Source: Butyrivibrio sp. AE3009
Lineage (GTDB): Bacteria; Bacillota; Clostridia; Lachnospirales; Lachnospiraceae
Length of the DNA stretch: 64,000 nt
NCBI RefSeq assembly: GCF_000420845.1
Contig: NZ_ATVS01000012.1
Location: 1 to 64,000, forward strand
Direction of reading: 5' to 3'
The notes under the pieces are model-generated. The model saw nothing but the letters and a program-made list of their open reading frames with translations. It did no database searches and had not been told where the DNA came from. Positions 43,304 to 53,008 of the stretch are shown piece by piece; the stretch's first letter is position 1; each line of letters starts with the position of its first letter. Both the position numbers and the translations under genes were made by a program.

Positions 43304-43388
43304 TTTCTTTTGCAAAAGAAACATAACTTTAGTGAAGCGCTGCTTCTGGTGGAAACATCAGGGCGGCGCTTTTATTTTTCCCAAAAAC
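43304..43388 (+). promoter_or_regulatory. Leader of the transfer operon with palindrome and attenuator-like hairpin
   Basis: TTTCTTTTGCAAAAGAAA (43304-43321) is an 18-base perfect palindrome. It is followed by a hairpin (AAGCGC at 43335 against GCGCTT at 43376) that ends in TTTTATTTTTC, a terminator-like structure only 17 bases before the DUF5688-like gene. Transcription attenuation of transfer genes is a reasonable inference. Confidence 0.55.
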
Positions 43389-43404
43389 AGAAAGGAAAAG
43401 ACGT

Positions 43405-44568
43405 ATGGATTTTGAAGAATTCAAAGAACAGATCGCCAAAGATTTGAAGGAAGTGCTTTATTCCAGGTACGGCATGGATGCTTCGGTTGAGCAGAGAACT
43501 GTTGAGAAGCTTAACTCAGCCTACGATGCGTTGACTGTTAAGCCTGAGGACTGCGAGATCGGAGTGAGTATGAATCTGGACACTCTCTATGATGCCTACA
43601 GAAATGGCGAAGCCTACGACGTAGTTCTTAATAAGGCCGCTGAGTTGGCTGATGGGAGCCTCAGGAACAAACCCGAGTTCAACATCGAGAACATCATGAA
43701 CTACGACGTCATGAAGGAAACACTGGTCATGGAGGTTGTTTCAGCAGATAGAAATGCTGACTTCCTTAAGAACATTCCTCACAAGAACATTGAGGACCTG
43801 GCTGTGGTTTACCGCTTCCAGGTATGCGGAATGGAGGATGGACACGGAACAATCCTTGTAACCAACGACCTTCTTGATAAGTACGGCATCACTGCAGAGC
43901 AGCTTCACGCTGATGCGCTGGAGAAAGCGCCTGAGATCCAGCCTATTGTATTCGAAGGCATGGCTGAGGTTCTTGCAAGACAGATGGGAGTTGAGAATGT
44001 CGAGATGCTGGGACTTAATGTTCCCCCTGAGGAGGAGCAGATGATCGTAGTCAGCGTTGAAGGCAACGTTCACGGAGCCGGAGTGCTTGCTTACAGAGAT
44101 TTCTGTGAAAAAGCATCGGAAAGGGTTGGAAATCAAAGCTTTTTCTTGCTTCCAAGCAGCATCCACGAACTTCTGATCATACCTGACAACGGAAAGTTCG
44201 ATGTTCCGAGTTTGGAAATGATGGTCAGAGAGGTGAATGCAACTACGGTTGATCCTGCAGAGCAGCTTACCGACAACGTTTATCACTACGATGCTGAGGC
44301 CAAGATCTTTGAGCGTGGTGATAAGTTCGTGCAGCGCCAGCAGGCCAAGGAAGCCGGAATCGACATGGGAGAGCCCAACGTTGATAAGGACGGAATCAAG
44401 GGCGAGATCGTAAACGAGAAAGCTCATGAGGCCAAGTCTGAGGTCCAGGGGGAAAAGAAATCCCTCATAGCCGACCTTAAGGCCAAGAAAGAGCAGATCG
44501 CTGCAGCTCCCAAAAAGGAGAATGCCCCCGAAATTAAGCCCAAAGCTAAGGGAGGAGACGCTAGATAA
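43405..44568 (+). CDS. DUF5688-like protein, first gene of the transfer operon
   Basis: A 387-aa acidic cytosolic protein. The opening MDFEEFKEQIAKDLKEVLYS, followed by a middle part around FLLPSSIHELLIIPDNG, matches my memory of DUF5688 proteins, which sit at the front of transfer regions in Lachnospiraceae elements. The last 90 residues are a Lys/Glu-rich tail. AAAGGAAAAG precedes the ATG. Biochemical role unknown. Confidence 0.78.
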   Translation: MDFEEFKEQIAKDLKEVLYSRYGMDASVEQRTVEKLNSAYDALTVKPEDCEIGVSMNLDTLYDAYRNGEAYDVVLNKAAELADGSLRNKPEFNIENIMNYDVMKETLVMEVVSADRNADFLKNIPHKNIEDLAVVYRFQVCGMEDGHGTILVTNDLLDKYGITAEQLHADALEKAPEIQPIVFEGMAEVLARQMGVENVEMLGLNVPPEEEQMIVVSVEGNVHGAGVLAYRDFCEKASERVGNQSFFLLPSSIHELLIIPDNGKFDVPSLEMMVREVNATTVDPAEQLTDNVYHYDAEAKIFERGDKFVQRQQAKEAGIDMGEPNVDKDGIKGEIVNEKAHEAKSEVQGEKKSLIADLKAKKEQIAAAPKKENAPEIKPKAKGGDAR

Positions 44569-44569
44569 G

Positions 44570-44818
44570 ATGATTTTTTCAAAGGACAAGCCAAAGAACT
44601 GCCGTGGCTGTGAGCACAAAGACATTTGTGGCGGTGTTAAAAGAAATTGCATATACAGACAAGAAGTTCTGGAAGCAGCTCTTAGCGCTGATTTTCCCTG
44701 CAGGACTTGTCCCTATGCCAAGGAGCATCCCATCTGTTTTCCCTGCTACAAGAATCTTCTTAAGCAGGAAGGAATCAAGGAATGGAAGGACAAGCACCCG
44801 GGACTCTGCCTTGAGTAA
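44570..44818 (+). CDS. Small cysteine-rich protein
   Basis: An 82-aa protein with ten Cys in zinc-finger-like spacing: CRGCEHKDICGG, then FPCRTCPYAKEHPICFPCY. It starts one base after the stop of the previous gene. It probably binds zinc and is structural or regulatory; it seems restricted to such elements. No family is assigned. Confidence 0.7.
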   Translation: MIFSKDKPKNCRGCEHKDICGGVKRNCIYRQEVLEAALSADFPCRTCPYAKEHPICFPCYKNLLKQEGIKEWKDKHPGLCLE

Positions 44819-44856
44819 GCTTTGGCTGCCTTTGATCATCGGAAAGGAGGAAGAAC

Positions 44857-45255
44857 ATGGAATACATTCTTACAGGAAATGGAAAGAAAATCGGCCTTTC
44901 AGACCAGGGACTTCCGGAGGATTTCCCTATCTCCATCTATATCGACAGCAACAAAGTAGTTTGGGGAATGTGTCAGAACCTCACCAGCTACATGGTGGAG
45001 TCCTATGAAGGAAATCTGGGAAAAGACTTTATCCCCGGAACCGACTTTGTGGTTCTCTATGATGAGAACAAGGTCCTTGAGCTTATGGGACATCGCTTTA
45101 TCTTTTACGACTGCCTCATCATGAAAGAGGACAACGGTCTTAAACCTCTGGAAAAGAACGAGGTGGAAGAGGCCAGAAAAGCTTTCCGTGAGCAGACCGG
45201 CAACTATCAGGCCGGACCCTTCCAGTTTAATGCTTATAAGCTATCGGAGGACTAA
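44857..45255 (+). CDS. Element protein of unknown function
   Basis: A 132-aa acidic protein with alternating strands (VVLYDENKVLELMGHRFIFY) and no recognised motif. AAAGGAGG precedes the ATG. It sits between the Cys-rich protein and the PcfB-like protein, in the same transcript. Confidence 0.7.
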   Translation: MEYILTGNGKKIGLSDQGLPEDFPISIYIDSNKVVWGMCQNLTSYMVESYEGNLGKDFIPGTDFVVLYDENKVLELMGHRFIFYDCLIMKEDNGLKPLEKNEVEEARKAFREQTGNYQAGPFQFNAYKLSED

Positions 45256-45258
45256 GGG

Positions 45259-45750
45259 ATGGTAGGAGAAGAAGTAACAAAAGAATCCATCAGCTATGTC
45301 TATCGATCTTCCAGAGTTTCTCTGGAGGATGCAATTAAGGTCATGCGCTGGATTGATGAAACAAAAAAGGAGCTAAAGGCCAAAGTTAAGGCCAAGAAGG
45401 ACGTAAAGCCCGTTGGCAAGCAGACTGTAAAACAGCTCATTGGCCAGGATCAGGGCGTCACCAGCGTTGACGTCGCTAAGACTGACCTCAGGGAGTTCCA
45501 GAAGATTGCCGGCAGGTTCGGTGTGGACTTTGCTGTAGTTAAGAACAAAGGACAGGAGCCGCCGATTTACACAATCTTTTTCAAGGCAAGAGACCAGGAT
45601 GCCATCTCCAAGGTGGTTCAGCTTTACACGGAAAAGAAAATGCTTGAGCCCAAGAAGCCATCCATAATCCAGCACCTGAAAGAGCTGAAGAGTAAAGCGG
45701 CAGAGATTCCACATAAGGTAGCCCATAGGGAGAAGGTGAGGACCAGGTGA
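45259..45750 (+). CDS. PcfB-like (DUF3801) conjugation protein
   Basis: A 163-aa protein of the PcfB/DUF3801 type: an N-terminal helix, then KQTVKQLIGQDQGVTSVDV, an FQKIAGRFGVDFAVVK core and a DAISKVVQLYTEKK end. PcfB-family proteins partner the coupling protein in Gram-positive conjugation. Its stop overlaps the GTG start of the coupling-protein gene (GTGA), supporting coupled translation. Confidence 0.8.
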   Translation: MVGEEVTKESISYVYRSSRVSLEDAIKVMRWIDETKKELKAKVKAKKDVKPVGKQTVKQLIGQDQGVTSVDVAKTDLREFQKIAGRFGVDFAVVKNKGQEPPIYTIFFKARDQDAISKVVQLYTEKKMLEPKKPSIIQHLKELKSKAAEIPHKVAHREKVRTR

Positions 45751-47366
45751 TAACCTTTGAGACAATCCTTGAAAATCCCAAAGCCCTTGTGGGCCTCATT
45801 AGCCTGGCACTCCTATTGATAGTTCTTTTCATCTGGGATAGGAAGGACAACCAAAAGAAATTCAGACACAGAGTGGAGTTTGGCTCTGCAAGATGGGGAA
45901 CAAAAAAAGAGATCACACCCTATGTTGACCCTGAATTCAAGAATAACATAATTCTCTCTGATTCAGAGAAGCTGACGATGAATTCAAGACCCGCTAATCC
46001 CAAGTACGCAAGAAACAAAAACGTACTGGTTATTGGTGGTTCCGGTTCAGGTAAAACAAGGTTTTTCATTAAGCCCAATTTGCTGCAGATGCACTCCAGC
46101 TATGTGGTCACTGATCCTAAGGGACAGCTCCTTCCTGAAACAGGAATGGCGCTTCTTAAGAACGATTACAAGATCAAGGTTTTCAACACCATAAACTTTG
46201 CCAAGAGCATGCATTATAACCCTTTTTACTACATTCACTCGGAAAAAGACATCCTGAAGATGGTAACAGTTCTCATGCTGAATACCAAGGGTGAAGGTAG
46301 CAGCACTGATCCCTTCTGGGACAAGGCGGAAAGGCTTCTTTATACTGCGCTCATTGGCTACATTCACTTTGAGGCTCCGGTAGAGGAACAGAACTTCAAG
46401 ACTCTTTTGGAGATGCTCAATTCCATGGAGGTAAGGGAGGAAGATGAGACCTTCAAGAACCCAGTTGACCTCAGTTTTGAGGAACTTGAGGCAGAACAGC
46501 CGGATCACTTCGCGGTAAGGCAGTACAAAAAATATAAGCTAGCTGCAGGAAAGACTGCCAAGTCAATCCTGGTAAGTGCAGGCGCAAGGCTGGCTCCCTT
46601 TGATATAGCGGAGCTTAGAGAAATCACAGAGTACGATGAGCTGGAGCTTGATACCCTTGGAGATGTGAAGACAGCTCTTTTCCTGATCATGTCGGATACA
46701 GACAGCACCTTCAATTTTCTTATAAGCATGGTTTACACCCAGCTCTTTAATCTCCTCTGTGAAAAAGCGGATGACCAGTATGATGGCAGACTTCCGGTCC
46801 ATGTAAGATGCCTCATCGATGAGTGCGCGAACATCGGACAGATCCCGAATCTGGAGAAGATCGTTGCAACTATTCGAAGCCGAGAAATCTCAGCCTGTCT
46901 TATGTTCCAGGCCAAGTCCCAGCTTAAGACCATCTACAAGGATGGCTGCGATACCATTGTTGGAAACATGGATTCACAGGTCTTTCTTGGTGGCGCTGAG
47001 CAGGAGACCCTGAAGGACCTCAATGCTATTTTGGGAAAAGAGACCATTGATTTCTATACAACCCAGGATACAAGAGGTTCACAGCCTACCTATGGAATTA
47101 ACTGCCAGAAAGCAGCCCATGACCTTATGAGCATGGACGAACTGGCAGTTATGGATGGTGGAAAATGTATTGTCCAGATCAGAGGCGTCAGACCATTCTT
47201 TTCCAAGAAGTATGATGTTACCAAGCATCCTAATTATCCTCTGACAGCGGATTATGACAAAAAGAACTATTTCCACATTGAGAACTATCTCAAGAAAAAG
47301 AACAACATAATATTGCACGCCGATGACGAATTTATAGTCATCGACATTGATTTCAACGAAACTTAA
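45747..47366 (+). CDS. VirD4/TraG-type coupling protein
   Basis: A 539-aa type IV coupling ATPase that brings the relaxase-DNA complex to the channel. It has one N-terminal transmembrane segment (LISLALLLIVLFIW), Walker A GGSGSGKT near 96-103 and Walker B CLIDECANIG near 354. It is shorter than proteobacterial VirD4, as usual for Gram-positive TraG/PcfC proteins. It starts with GTG inside the end of the PcfB-like gene. It is part of the 43.4-55.7 kb transfer operon. Confidence 0.93.
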   Translation: MITFETILENPKALVGLISLALLLIVLFIWDRKDNQKKFRHRVEFGSARWGTKKEITPYVDPEFKNNIILSDSEKLTMNSRPANPKYARNKNVLVIGGSGSGKTRFFIKPNLLQMHSSYVVTDPKGQLLPETGMALLKNDYKIKVFNTINFAKSMHYNPFYYIHSEKDILKMVTVLMLNTKGEGSSTDPFWDKAERLLYTALIGYIHFEAPVEEQNFKTLLEMLNSMEVREEDETFKNPVDLSFEELEAEQPDHFAVRQYKKYKLAAGKTAKSILVSAGARLAPFDIAELREITEYDELELDTLGDVKTALFLIMSDTDSTFNFLISMVYTQLFNLLCEKADDQYDGRLPVHVRCLIDECANIGQIPNLEKIVATIRSREISACLMFQAKSQLKTIYKDGCDTIVGNMDSQVFLGGAEQETLKDLNAILGKETIDFYTTQDTRGSQPTYGINCQKAAHDLMSMDELAVMDGGKCIVQIRGVRPFFSKKYDVTKHPNYPLTADYDKKNYFHIENYLKKKNNIILHADDEFIVIDIDFNET

Positions 47367-47444
47367 AAACAAAAACATTATTACCGGCGCCAAAGACGTT
47401 GGCGTCGCTGACCGCAAAAAGATAGCGGTAGAAAGGACAAAATT

Positions 47445-47657
47445 ATGGCATTTTTTCAGAGTTCAATCACAGTACTTCAGGCACTTGTAATCGCACTTGG
47501 CGCAGGCCTTGGCATTTGGGGAGGCGTTAACCTCATGGAAGGTTACGGCGGTGATAACCCCGGCGCTAAGTCCCAGGGTATGAAGCAGCTCATGGCTGGC
47601 GGCGGAATCGCCCTCATCGGTACTACACTTGTGCCTCTTCTTGCAGGTCTCTTTTGA
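47445..47657 (+). CDS. Maff2/VirB2-like pilin-type protein
   Basis: A 70-aa protein with two hydrophobic segments separated by a hydrophilic loop rich in Gly, Asp and Lys (GYGGDNPGAKSQGMK). It matches the Maff2 family found at this position in Clostridia elements and resembles VirB2/TrbC pilins in topology. It is probably membrane-bound and part of the mating channel. AAAGGAC precedes the ATG. Confidence 0.8.
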   Translation: MAFFQSSITVLQALVIALGAGLGIWGGVNLMEGYGGDNPGAKSQGMKQLMAGGGIALIGTTLVPLLAGLF

Positions 47658-47740
47658 TCCGCAGGAAGGTTGAACCTAAGGCTGGGGAGAGCAATCTCCC
47701 CGGCTTTTTCCAAATTAATCGAAAATAATGGAGGGCATGA

Positions 47741-48607
47741 ATGGAAGCCGTATTAGAACAAATTGAAGAATGGTTTAGAAACATGCTCATCGAAGGAATA
47801 ATGGAACACCTGACCAATACCTTTGACTCCATGAATAGTGAAGTCGGAGAGATAGCAAACGTGGTGGGGCAGACACCGGCAAGTTACCTGCCTTCGGTTT
47901 ATAACCTCATCAGGAATCTGTCGGACAACCTGATTATGCCGGTAGCAGGAATTATCCTTACTTTTATCGCCTGCTACGAGCTTATTCAGCTTGTTATCGC
48001 CCACAACAATCTTGCTAACTTCGAGACTTTTATATTCTTTAAGTGGATATTCAAAACCTTTGTAGCAGTAACACTTATCTCCAACACCTTTACCATAACC
48101 CTGGCAGTGTTTGATGTTGCCAAGTGGATCATAGACAGAAGCGGCGGAATCATCATGGCCAGTACCGCAATTGATGCATCAGCTCTGGCGGGAATGCAGG
48201 CAACTCTTGAGTCCTACGACACCGGAGTGCTGTTCAGTATCTTTTTACAGAGCTTCATCGTGCAGTTCCTGGTGAAGATAGCTGCAATCTTCATCTTCCT
48301 CGTAGTGAATGGAAGAATGATTGAGATATATCTCACAATTTCCCTGGCTCCGATTCCTTTTGCAACCTTTGGAAGCCGCGAACAGTCACAAATCGGACAG
48401 AACTATTTCAGGTCCCTCTGGGCACTTGGACTTCAGGGCTTCCTTATCATGGTCTGCGTGGGAATCTACGCTGTAATGATTCAGTCGGTAGCTTTTTCTG
48501 CTGACATCATGGGTTCGCTGTGGAAGGTACTGGGCTTTACGATACTGCTTGGTTTTACGCTCCTGAAGACCGGATCAATCGCCAAATCGATTGTCCATGC
48601 AACTTAA
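47741..48607 (+). CDS. VirB6/TrbL-like membrane protein
   Basis: A 288-aa polytopic protein with six to seven transmembrane segments, including the conserved-looking LTISLAPIPFATFGSREQSQIGQNYFRS stretch seen in CD0411-type transfer proteins. By position (after the pilin, before PrgI and VirB4) it is the VirB6/TrbL equivalent in the inner part of the channel. GGAGGGC lies before the ATG. Confidence 0.82.
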   Translation: MEAVLEQIEEWFRNMLIEGIMEHLTNTFDSMNSEVGEIANVVGQTPASYLPSVYNLIRNLSDNLIMPVAGIILTFIACYELIQLVIAHNNLANFETFIFFKWIFKTFVAVTLISNTFTITLAVFDVAKWIIDRSGGIIMASTAIDASALAGMQATLESYDTGVLFSIFLQSFIVQFLVKIAAIFIFLVVNGRMIEIYLTISLAPIPFATFGSREQSQIGQNYFRSLWALGLQGFLIMVCVGIYAVMIQSVAFSADIMGSLWKVLGFTILLGFTLLKTGSIAKSIVHAT

Positions 48608-48621
48608 GGAAAAGGAGGAAT

Positions 48622-49056
48622 ATGGCAAATTATATAAGCGCACCCAGGGATTTTTCCAAAGTAAAATCCAAGGTGTTTTTCAATCTGACAAAGAGGCAGC
48701 TTATTTGCTTTTCACTTGGAGCAATGATCGGTGTTCCGGCTTTCTTTCTCATAAAGAGGCTGGGAAACATAACAGTGGCAATGCTTGGAATGATGCTTTC
48801 CATGATGCCACTGTTTTTTCTTGCCATGTATGAAAAGAATGGGCAGCCATTGGAGGTGTATTTGGAGCATTTCTACGAAGCAACCTTTGAAAGACCCAAG
48901 AAACGCCTCTACAAAAATACAAACTATTATGCACTGCTTGAGGAAATAGCAGAGCAGGAAAGGAATAAAGAGACAGATGAAGGCAATAAAACTGTTTCAC
49001 AGGGAAAAGAAAAAGAAAAACGTCCCGGAAAGCGCTCAGGAGAGCATACCCTTTGA
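48622..49056 (+). CDS. PrgI-family transfer protein
   Basis: A 144-aa protein with two transmembrane segments after MANYISAPRDFSKVKSKVFF, typical of PrgI (VirB3-like) proteins that pair with VirB4. The Lys-rich tail overlaps the start of the VirB4 gene by 80 bases. The start at 48622 follows AAAGGAGG; the longer frame runs through the VirB6-like gene. Confidence 0.82.
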   Translation: MANYISAPRDFSKVKSKVFFNLTKRQLICFSLGAMIGVPAFFLIKRLGNITVAMLGMMLSMMPLFFLAMYEKNGQPLEVYLEHFYEATFERPKKRLYKNTNYYALLEEIAEQERNKETDEGNKTVSQGKEKEKRPGKRSGEHTL

Positions 49057-51343
49057 CCGCATGTTTCCTGATGGGATATGCCGAGTGGGAAAGGACTTCT
49101 ACACCAAGACAATCCAGTTTCAGGACATAAACTATCAGCTGGCTCAGGCAGAGGACCAGACAGAGATCTTTGAGGAGTGGTGCAGCTTCCTTAACTTCTT
49201 CGATAGTTCTGTGCACTTCCAGATTTCTTTCTTAAACATGTCCACAGATGCTGAGAAGTTTGAGAAAAAGATCGCGATTAAGCACAGACCTGACGGCTAC
49301 AACAAGGTCCGTGATGAGTATAGCTACATGCTGTTCCATCAGATGCAGGCCGGCAATAACGGTCTTACCAAGACCAAGTATCTTACTTTTGGTATTCATG
49401 CTGAGAATATGAAGACTGCGAAGCCAAGGCTCATCCACATCGAGACGGACCTTCTCAATAACTTCAAGCGTATTGGAGTCCAGGCAAGGACCCTTAATGG
49501 AAAAGAGAGGCTGGAGATCATGCACGCTCAGTTCCATATCGGGGATGATGCCAAGTTCTTCTTTGACTGGAAGGACACAGTGAGGGCAGGCGCCTCGGTA
49601 AAAGATGCTATTGCACCAAGCAGCTTTAATTTCAAAAACGGAAGACTCTTCCAGATGGGGGATGCCTACGGCTGCATGAGCTTTTTGCAGATCACAGCTT
49701 CAGATATCAGCGACAGAATGCTGGCAGATTTCCTTTCCATGGAATCAAGCCAGATTGTCACAATGCATCTGCAGTCTGTTAATCAGAATGAGGCTATTAA
49801 GACCATCAAGCACACAATCACTGAACTGGATCGTTCCAAGATTGAGGAGCAGAAAAAGGCTGTTCGTGCCGGTTACGACATGGATATAATTCCTTCAGAT
49901 CTTGCCACCTACGGCAAAGATGCCAAGGCACTTCTGAAGGAACTGCAGTCACAGAATGAGAGAATGTTCCTTATGACGTTCCTTATCCTTAATACCGGAA
50001 AGACCCAGCAGGACCTTGAGAACAATTTCTTCCAGGCAAACAGTATTGCCCAGAAGCATAACTGTAACCTGGTGAGACTTGATTATCAGCAGGAGCAGGG
50101 ACTTATGAGCTGCCTTCCTCTGGCAACAAACCTTGTGGATATCAGACGAGGCATGACAACCTCAAGCACTGCGATTTTTGTGCCTTTTACCACACAGGAG
50201 CTGTTTCAGACGGGAAAAGAGTCACTGTACTACGGACTCAATGCTCTGTCCAATAACCTTATCATGGTGGACCGCAAGCTCCTTAAGAATCCTAACGGCC
50301 TTATCCTTGGAACTCCCGGTTCCGGTAAGTCTTTTGCCGCAAAAAGAGAAATTGCAAATGCATTCCTGGTTACTGACGATGACATCATCATCTCAGATCC
50401 TGAAGCCGAGTACAGGCCACTGGTTGAGCACTTTGGAGGCCAGGTTATCAAGATAAGTCCTACATCTGACCAGTACATCAACCCCATGGACATCAACATG
50501 AACTACAGCGAAGATGATAATCCAATCATGCTAAAGGCTGATTTCATATTGTCTTTGTGCGAGCTGATTGTTGGCGGTAAGGATGGTCTTCTTCCTGTTG
50601 AAAAGACTGTAATAGACAGATGTATCCATCAGATCTATCAGAGATACTTCGAGGATCCAAGACCTGAGAACATGCCTCTTTTGGAAGACCTGTATAAAGA
50701 GCTTCTGAAGCAGGATGAGCCTGAAGCCAAGCATGTAGCAACCGCCCTGGAGATTTATGTAAAGGGTTCACTTAATCTCTTTAACCATAGGACCAATGTT
50801 AATATCACCAACAGAATTGTGTGCTATGACATCAAGGAACTTGGTAAGCAGCTCAAGAAGATCGGAATGCTCATAATTCAGGATCAGGTCTGGGGAAGAG
50901 TCTCGTCCAACAGAGAGGCCGGAAAGTCCACCAGATACTACTTAGATGAAATGCATCTGCTCCTCAAAGAAGAGCAGACAGCCGCTTATACAGTAGAGAT
51001 CTGGAAGCGTTTCAGAAAGTGGGGTGGCATTCCCAGTGGCATAACTCAGAACGTCAAGGACCTCCTGGCTTCCAAGGAGGTTGAAAATATCTTTGAAAAC
51101 TCTGACTTCGTTATCATGCTGAATCAGGCGGTTGGAGACAGGGCAATCCTTGCAAAGCAGCTTAATATAAGTCCTCATCAGCTCTCGTATGTGACTCATT
51201 CGGGAGAAGGTGAAGGACTTTTATTTTACGGAAGTGTCATTCTTCCCTTTGTAGACAGATTCCCTAAGGATCTTGAACTGTATCACATTATGACAACGAA
51301 GCCTCAGGAGGTTCAGGAAGCAAAGGAGCAGGCTAATGAATGA
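48977..51343 (+). CDS. VirB4-like conjugation ATPase
   Basis: A 788-aa ATPase that powers the type IV channel. Walker A is GTPGSGKSF (near 445), Walker B RYYLDEMHLLLKEE (near 653), and a C-terminal ITQNVKDLLASKE segment carries the conserved Gln. The N-terminal half is the usual mixed domain contacting PrgI. Length is typical. It overlaps PrgI at the start and the NlpC/P60 gene at the end by eight bases. Confidence 0.93.
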   Translation: MKAIKLFHREKKKKNVPESAQESIPFDRMFPDGICRVGKDFYTKTIQFQDINYQLAQAEDQTEIFEEWCSFLNFFDSSVHFQISFLNMSTDAEKFEKKIAIKHRPDGYNKVRDEYSYMLFHQMQAGNNGLTKTKYLTFGIHAENMKTAKPRLIHIETDLLNNFKRIGVQARTLNGKERLEIMHAQFHIGDDAKFFFDWKDTVRAGASVKDAIAPSSFNFKNGRLFQMGDAYGCMSFLQITASDISDRMLADFLSMESSQIVTMHLQSVNQNEAIKTIKHTITELDRSKIEEQKKAVRAGYDMDIIPSDLATYGKDAKALLKELQSQNERMFLMTFLILNTGKTQQDLENNFFQANSIAQKHNCNLVRLDYQQEQGLMSCLPLATNLVDIRRGMTTSSTAIFVPFTTQELFQTGKESLYYGLNALSNNLIMVDRKLLKNPNGLILGTPGSGKSFAAKREIANAFLVTDDDIIISDPEAEYRPLVEHFGGQVIKISPTSDQYINPMDINMNYSEDDNPIMLKADFILSLCELIVGGKDGLLPVEKTVIDRCIHQIYQRYFEDPRPENMPLLEDLYKELLKQDEPEAKHVATALEIYVKGSLNLFNHRTNVNITNRIVCYDIKELGKQLKKIGMLIIQDQVWGRVSSNREAGKSTRYYLDEMHLLLKEEQTAAYTVEIWKRFRKWGGIPSGITQNVKDLLASKEVENIFENSDFVIMLNQAVGDRAILAKQLNISPHQLSYVTHSGEGEGLLFYGSVILPFVDRFPKDLELYHIMTTKPQEVQEAKEQANE

Positions 51344-52997
51344 GAAAAGTGGAAACAACGCTTCAAAGCTCAAGACCAGTACTACGGCTGCGAAGGCTGC
51401 AAGAGATAAGTTTCGTACCGGGAAAAAAGATAACGAGATGACCCTGGAGGAAAGAAAGGCCCTGGCGAAGATGAGGTCCCAGGGAAGAACCTGGGCCTAT
51501 AAGGAAATTGCGGCAAGGGAAATGGCGAGAAAGGCTGCAACTGCCACAAGAGCCGTTTCCTCCGGTGTTTCAGAAGGATCAGACGATAAGAATAAAGACC
51601 AGAACGTTGGGGCAGAGAGTGCGCGTGCAGGACTTTCTGCAGCCAGCGCCATGGCTGAGGCTGTTAAGCATGACCTCTACAGCAATAAGCGCTATGAGAA
51701 TAAACATAAGCGTGATGTCAGGGAAGAAAATGCTGCTAAGAAGTCAGGATCCAATCCTCAGTCTAAGGCCAGACAACACAGTCAGATGAAGAAGGAAATA
51801 AAGGAAAAAGCATTTCAGAAAAGCTCCAAAGAAGCAGCAAATCAGGTTGGAAATGTTGGCAGAAAGTTTGTTGATCAGGCTGAGGACCTGGTTGGTAAGC
51901 TCGGAGAATTCCTGAAAGAGCATGCTGAAGCTATTGGAGTAATTGCTGTTGTGCTGGCTCTTATCATTCTTATTTCCGGAATCTTTTCATCCTGCGGCTG
52001 TGTGTTTAATGGCGCTTCCCATGTGGGAATCACAACAAGCTATACAGCTGTGGATGATGAGATCCTGGCTGTTGAAGCCAATTATAGAGAATTGGAGGAT
52101 GAACTGAAGGACACCATCGATAATATCGAAGTAGATCATCCGGGGTTTGATGAATATCAGTACACTCTGGATAACATCGGTCACAATCCTTATCAGCTGG
52201 CTGCAGTTCTTACTGTTCTCTATGAGCAGTATACGGAAAGCATGGTACAGGCCAAAATAGAGGAAATCTTTGAAAAGCAGTACACCTTGGCCCTGAGACC
52301 TGTGACAGAAATTAGAGAAAGAGAAGTCACAGATTATCGCTGGGTAGAGGATGACAGCTATGAAGATGGCGGCTACTACGAGGAGTACACCTACATAGAA
52401 CAGTACGAGTGGAAGATATTGAAGGTCAGCCTTGTTAATCACACCCTCGACACTGTCATAAGGAGCCTTGGCCTTACAGCTGATCAGCTGGCAAGATATG
52501 AGGTTCTTCTTGAGACCTATGGCAATAAAAAATATCTTTTCGATGATGACATTTATTCCATTGTGGATCCGGGAAGATATGGGGATTACGAGATTCCACC
52601 GGAGGCTCTTACGGATGTGAGATTTGCAAACATGATCCGAGAGGCGGAGAGGTATCTTGGATATCCTTACGTCTGGGGAGGAAGCAAGCCTTCAACATCC
52701 TTTGACTGTTCAGGCTTTGTGTGCTGGGTGATCAATCACTGTGGTAATGGCTGGAATGTTGGCAGAACTACAGCTAACGGACTTTTGAATCGCTGTACCA
52801 GGATTCCTGCTTCAGAGGCCCGTCCCGGCGATCTTATCTTTTTCAAAGGAACCTATGATGTGAAGGGAGCAAGCCACGTGGGAATCTACGTGGGAGATGG
52901 AATGATGCTTCACTGCGGATCACCAATCCAGTACACATCAGTAAACACCAATTATTGGAGAAAACATTTTTATACCTATGCAAGAATCAATGGGTAG
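51336..52997 (+). CDS. Conjugative NlpC/P60 peptidoglycan hydrolase
   Basis: A 553-aa membrane-anchored hydrolase. A charged Lys/Ala-rich cytoplasmic part (1-195) is followed by one transmembrane segment (near 200-222), a VirB8-like or linker middle domain, and a C-terminal NlpC/P60 domain (near 430-553). That domain has Cys in FDCSGFVCWV, His in GASHVGIYVG and the third residue near HCGSP. Such enzymes open the wall for the mating channel. An N-terminal lysozyme domain, common in Tn916-type proteins, is not seen. Confidence 0.88.
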   Translation: MNEKSGNNASKLKTSTTAAKAARDKFRTGKKDNEMTLEERKALAKMRSQGRTWAYKEIAAREMARKAATATRAVSSGVSEGSDDKNKDQNVGAESARAGLSAASAMAEAVKHDLYSNKRYENKHKRDVREENAAKKSGSNPQSKARQHSQMKKEIKEKAFQKSSKEAANQVGNVGRKFVDQAEDLVGKLGEFLKEHAEAIGVIAVVLALIILISGIFSSCGCVFNGASHVGITTSYTAVDDEILAVEANYRELEDELKDTIDNIEVDHPGFDEYQYTLDNIGHNPYQLAAVLTVLYEQYTESMVQAKIEEIFEKQYTLALRPVTEIREREVTDYRWVEDDSYEDGGYYEEYTYIEQYEWKILKVSLVNHTLDTVIRSLGLTADQLARYEVLLETYGNKKYLFDDDIYSIVDPGRYGDYEIPPEALTDVRFANMIREAERYLGYPYVWGGSKPSTSFDCSGFVCWVINHCGNGWNVGRTTANGLLNRCTRIPASEARPGDLIFFKGTYDVKGASHVGIYVGDGMMLHCGSPIQYTSVNTNYWRKHFYTYARING

Positions 52998-53008
52998 AAG
53001 GGAGAGTT

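Noticed and set aside
43269-43410. Leader peptide before the transfer operon
   Set aside because: A GTG frame exists, but its SD-like AAGGAG overlaps the start codon and the frame runs through the hairpin into the next gene start; no supporting evidence.
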